Shown piece after piece: positions 8,411 through 10,010 of a stretch of 10,010 nucleotides of DNA (positions are counted from its first letter, which is position 1; the number at the start of each line of letters is the position of its first letter). The notes beneath the pieces were generated by a model. That model searched no databases. It saw nothing but the letters and a program-made list of their open reading frames with translations, and was not told the origin of the DNA. The position numbers and the translations under genes were made by a program. Origin of the DNA: Sandarakinorhabdus sp. (GTDB lineage: Bacteria > Pseudomonadota > Alphaproteobacteria > Sphingomonadales > Sphingomonadaceae); assembly GCA_025458465.1 (NCBI GenBank), contig JALOSK010000055.1, positions 1 through 10,010 on the forward strand, given 5' to 3'.

Positions 8411-9130
8411 ATGTCCCCTCCGTCCGAATTCTCGGCCCACACCGTCAAGAGCTTCGATGAGGACATCGCGCAGCTGCGCGCTGTCATCACGCGCATGGGC
8501 GGCCTGTGCGAAACGCAGATCGGCGATGCGGTGGACGCGCTGGTGAACCGCAATGTCGAGGCGGCCCGTGCCATCGTGGAACAGGATCTGCGCCTCGATG
8601 CGCTGGAGGCGGAGGCCGAGGCGCTGGCGGTGCGCATCATCGCCCTGCGCGCCCCGATGGCGGACGATCTGCGCGAGATCGTGGCGGCGCTGAAGATTGC
8701 CGGCGTTCTGGAACGCATCGGCGATTATGCCAAGAACATCGCCAAGCGCGCGTCGGTGGTGGCCCAGGCCCAGCCCATCGGCCCGGCGGTGATCATCCCG
8801 GAAATGGCCCGCGTGGTGGTGGAAATCATCCACGACACGCTGGACGCCTTCGTCGATCGCGATGCCGCCAAGGCGCTGGCCATCCTGTCGCGTGATCAGC
8901 AGGTGGATGAATTCTACAATTCGCTGTTCCGCTCGCTGCTGACGTTCATGATGGAAAATCCGCACTACATCACGCCGTCGACGCACCTGCTGTTCGTGGC
9001 CAAGAACCTGGAACGGATCGGCGATCACGCCACCTCGGTGGCCGAGATGGTGCATTATTCGGTGACCGGGCAGCGCCCGGCCGAGCGGCCCAAGAACGAT
9101 TTCACCTCCACCCTGTACAGTCCCGAGTGA
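8411..9130 (+). CDS. phoU: Phosphate signalling regulator PhoU
   Basis: Cytoplasmic adaptor that links the Pst transporter to PhoR and represses the Pho response when phosphate is plentiful. It is 239 aa, the family's normal size, and made of two related helical bundles. Each has the metal-binding E-R-I-G-D signature: ERIGDYAKNIAKRA (101-114) and NLERIGDHATSVAEM (199-213). LREIVAALKIAGVLERIGD (87-105) is strongly PhoU-like. I chose ATG 8411 with AAAGG at 8396-8400 as ribosome binding site; an upstream in-frame extension would run into pstB and lacks family similarity. It lies 25 bp after pstB and 29 bp before phoB, inside the same presumed transcript. Confidence 0.96.
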   Translation: MSPPSEFSAHTVKSFDEDIAQLRAVITRMGGLCETQIGDAVDALVNRNVEAARAIVEQDLRLDALEAEAEALAVRIIALRAPMADDLREIVAALKIAGVLERIGDYAKNIAKRASVVAQAQPIGPAVIIPEMARVVVEIIHDTLDAFVDRDAAKALAILSRDQQVDEFYNSLFRSLLTFMMENPHYITPSTHLLFVAKNLERIGDHATSVAEMVHYSVTGQRPAERPKNDFTSTLYSPE

Positions 9131-9159
9131 TCCCTGCAACCGGCACAGGAGCCTGACCG

Positions 9160-9879
9160 ATGCGCGCCAAGATCCTGCTTGTGGAAGATGATGCCAGCCT
9201 CGTCGAGCTGGTCACCTACAATCTTGAGAAGGAAGGCTTCGATGTCGTCCGCACCGGCGACGGGGAAGAGGCGCTGACCCTGGCCGAGGAGGAGAAGCCC
9301 GATCTCGTCATCCTCGACTGGATGATCGCCAACCTGTCGGGCATCGAGGTGTGCCGCCGCCTGCGCCGGGCACCCACCACGGCCAACCTGCCCATCGTCA
9401 TGCTCACCGCGCGCGGGGACGAGGGCGATCGCATCCGCGGGCTTGAGACCGGTGCCGATGATTACATGACCAAGCCGTTTTCCCCGCGCGAGCTGATCGC
9501 GCGCATCCGTGCCGTGCTGCGCCGGCTGCGCCCGGCGCTGTCGGGCGGGCAGCTGGAATTCGCGGGCATCACCATGGACACCACGGCCCACCGCGTCACC
9601 CGCGACGAACGCACCGTGCAACTGGGCCCGACCGAATTTCGCCTGCTGCGCCATTTCCTGGAACATCCCGGCCGCGTGTTCAGCCGCGAACAGCTGCTGG
9701 ATGCCGTGTGGGGCCGTGATGTCTATGTGGAACAGCGCACGGTGGACGTGCACATCCGCCGGCTGCGCAAGGCCATCAACGCCGGGCCGGGCGGCACCGA
9801 ACTGCCCGATCTGATCCGCACCGTGCGATCGGCCGGCTATTCGCTGGATGCATCGCCGGCGGCGCAGGCGGCCGCCTGA
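9160..9879 (+). CDS. phoB: Phosphate regulon response regulator PhoB
   Basis: OmpR-family transcription factor that binds Pho boxes when phosphorylated by PhoR. It is 239 aa. The receiver has the acidic pair Asp10/Asp11, phospho-acceptor Asp53 in LVILDWM, Thr83 in MLTARGDEGDRIRGLETGAD and Lys105 in TKPFSPRELIARIRAVLRR (start of the helix-5 region). The C-terminal winged helix covers about 130-230, with LGPTEFRLLRHFLEHPGRVF and the recognition helix region EQRTVDVHIRRLRKAI (191-206). The DWM, RGLETGADDY and TKPFSP strings are PhoB-like. After DWM the sequence is IANLSG, so the proline usual at the second position is Ala. The tail after 230 is Ala-rich. CAGGAG at 9146-9151 is the ribosome binding site. 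Being last in the Pho-box operon suggests autoactivation. Confidence 0.95.
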   Translation: MRAKILLVEDDASLVELVTYNLEKEGFDVVRTGDGEEALTLAEEEKPDLVILDWMIANLSGIEVCRRLRRAPTTANLPIVMLTARGDEGDRIRGLETGADDYMTKPFSPRELIARIRAVLRRLRPALSGGQLEFAGITMDTTAHRVTRDERTVQLGPTEFRLLRHFLEHPGRVFSREQLLDAVWGRDVYVEQRTVDVHIRRLRKAINAGPGGTELPDLIRTVRSAGYSLDASPAAQAAA

Positions 9880-9931
9880 TCTCTCCTGTCCAGACCGCGA
9901 ACGACGCGGACTCGCTTTGCAGCCCGCCCCG

Positions 9932-9948
9932 GCGCCGTTAAACGGCGC
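9932..9948 (+). terminator. Inverted repeat after phoB (possible weak terminator)
   Basis: GCGCCGTT (9932-9939) and AACGGCGC (9941-9948) form a perfect 8-bp inverted repeat around a single A. As RNA it would be a GC-rich 6-bp stem with a TTAAA loop. It lies 52 bp after the phoB stop, where the pst operon might end. The bases that follow (TCTGCGAGG) contain no T tract, so intrinsic termination is doubtful. A symmetric operator for the next gene is the alternative. Confidence 0.35.
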
Positions 9949-9986
9949 TCTGCGAGGACGAATCCAATTCAGCAGGGGTAAATTCC

Positions 9987-10010
9987 ATGTCGCTTTCGTT
10001 TGAAGGGCGC
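9987..10010 (+). CDS. Start of an unidentified gene (first 8 codons only)
   Basis: ATG 9987 is preceded by AGGGG (9974-9978) with an 8-nt spacer, a good ribosome binding site, and opens a frame reading MSLSFEGR to the window edge. Eight residues do not identify a family. This opening resembles some short-chain dehydrogenases, in which a similar stretch leads straight into the first beta strand and glycine-rich NAD(P) loop, but that is a guess. The 107-bp gap and inverted repeat before it suggest its own transcript rather than membership of the pst operon. Confidence 0.45.

Noticed and set aside
4785..9139. Further long minus-strand frames opposite pstC, pstA, pstB and phoU
   Set aside because: Same pattern of compositional shadow ORFs; the plus-strand genes carry all expected motifs.

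Overview
This is a GC-rich (roughly two-thirds G+C), gene-dense bacterial chromosomal window with no mobile elements, tRNA/rRNA genes or CRISPR arrays that I can see. The proteins and gene order point to an alphaproteobacterium, most likely from the Sphingomonadales. The evidence is a phoR-pstSCAB-phoU-phoB cluster with phoB last, long N-terminally extended PstC and PstA permeases, and frequent GTG/TTG starts. The lineage call is inference from family knowledge, not from a search.

Left side, minus strand (1-1741): glmU and the 5' part of glmS lie in the order glmU -> glmS, separated by 2 bp. Together they convert fructose-6-phosphate to UDP-N-acetylglucosamine, with a phosphoglucosamine mutase (GlmM, not in the window) acting between them. 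glmS runs off the left edge. A 105-bp divergent spacer (1742-1846) separates glmU from the rightward genes.

Centre and right, plus strand (1847-9879): gph (phosphoglycolate phosphatase-like HAD enzyme) overlaps phoR (phosphate-sensing histidine kinase) by 4 bp. A 150-bp intergenic region follows, with a strong hairpin and a clear Pho box. After it come pstS (lipoprotein phosphate-binding protein), pstC, pstA, pstB, phoU and phoB. pstS/pstC, pstC/pstA and pstA/pstB each share a 4-bp stop/start overlap, and the gaps before phoU and phoB are only 25 and 29 bp, so pstS-phoB looks like one operon. The Pho box upstream of pstS suggests positive autoregulation. Low phosphate activates PhoR, PhoR phosphorylates PhoB, and PhoB turns on the high-affinity transporter plus its own gene. 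PhoU and the transporter feed back on PhoR when phosphate is plentiful.

Right edge (9880-10010): a 107-bp spacer with an inverted repeat, then a well-placed ribosome binding site and the first 8 codons of another plus-strand gene.

I do not see a previously undescribed system. This is a well-known phosphate-homeostasis locus next to amino-sugar synthesis genes. The points worth a second look are local: the gph-phoR coupling, the extended periplasmic parts of PstC and PstA with a lipid-anchored PstS, a PhoB receiver without the usual proline after the phospho-acceptor motif, and the hairpin beside the Pho box.
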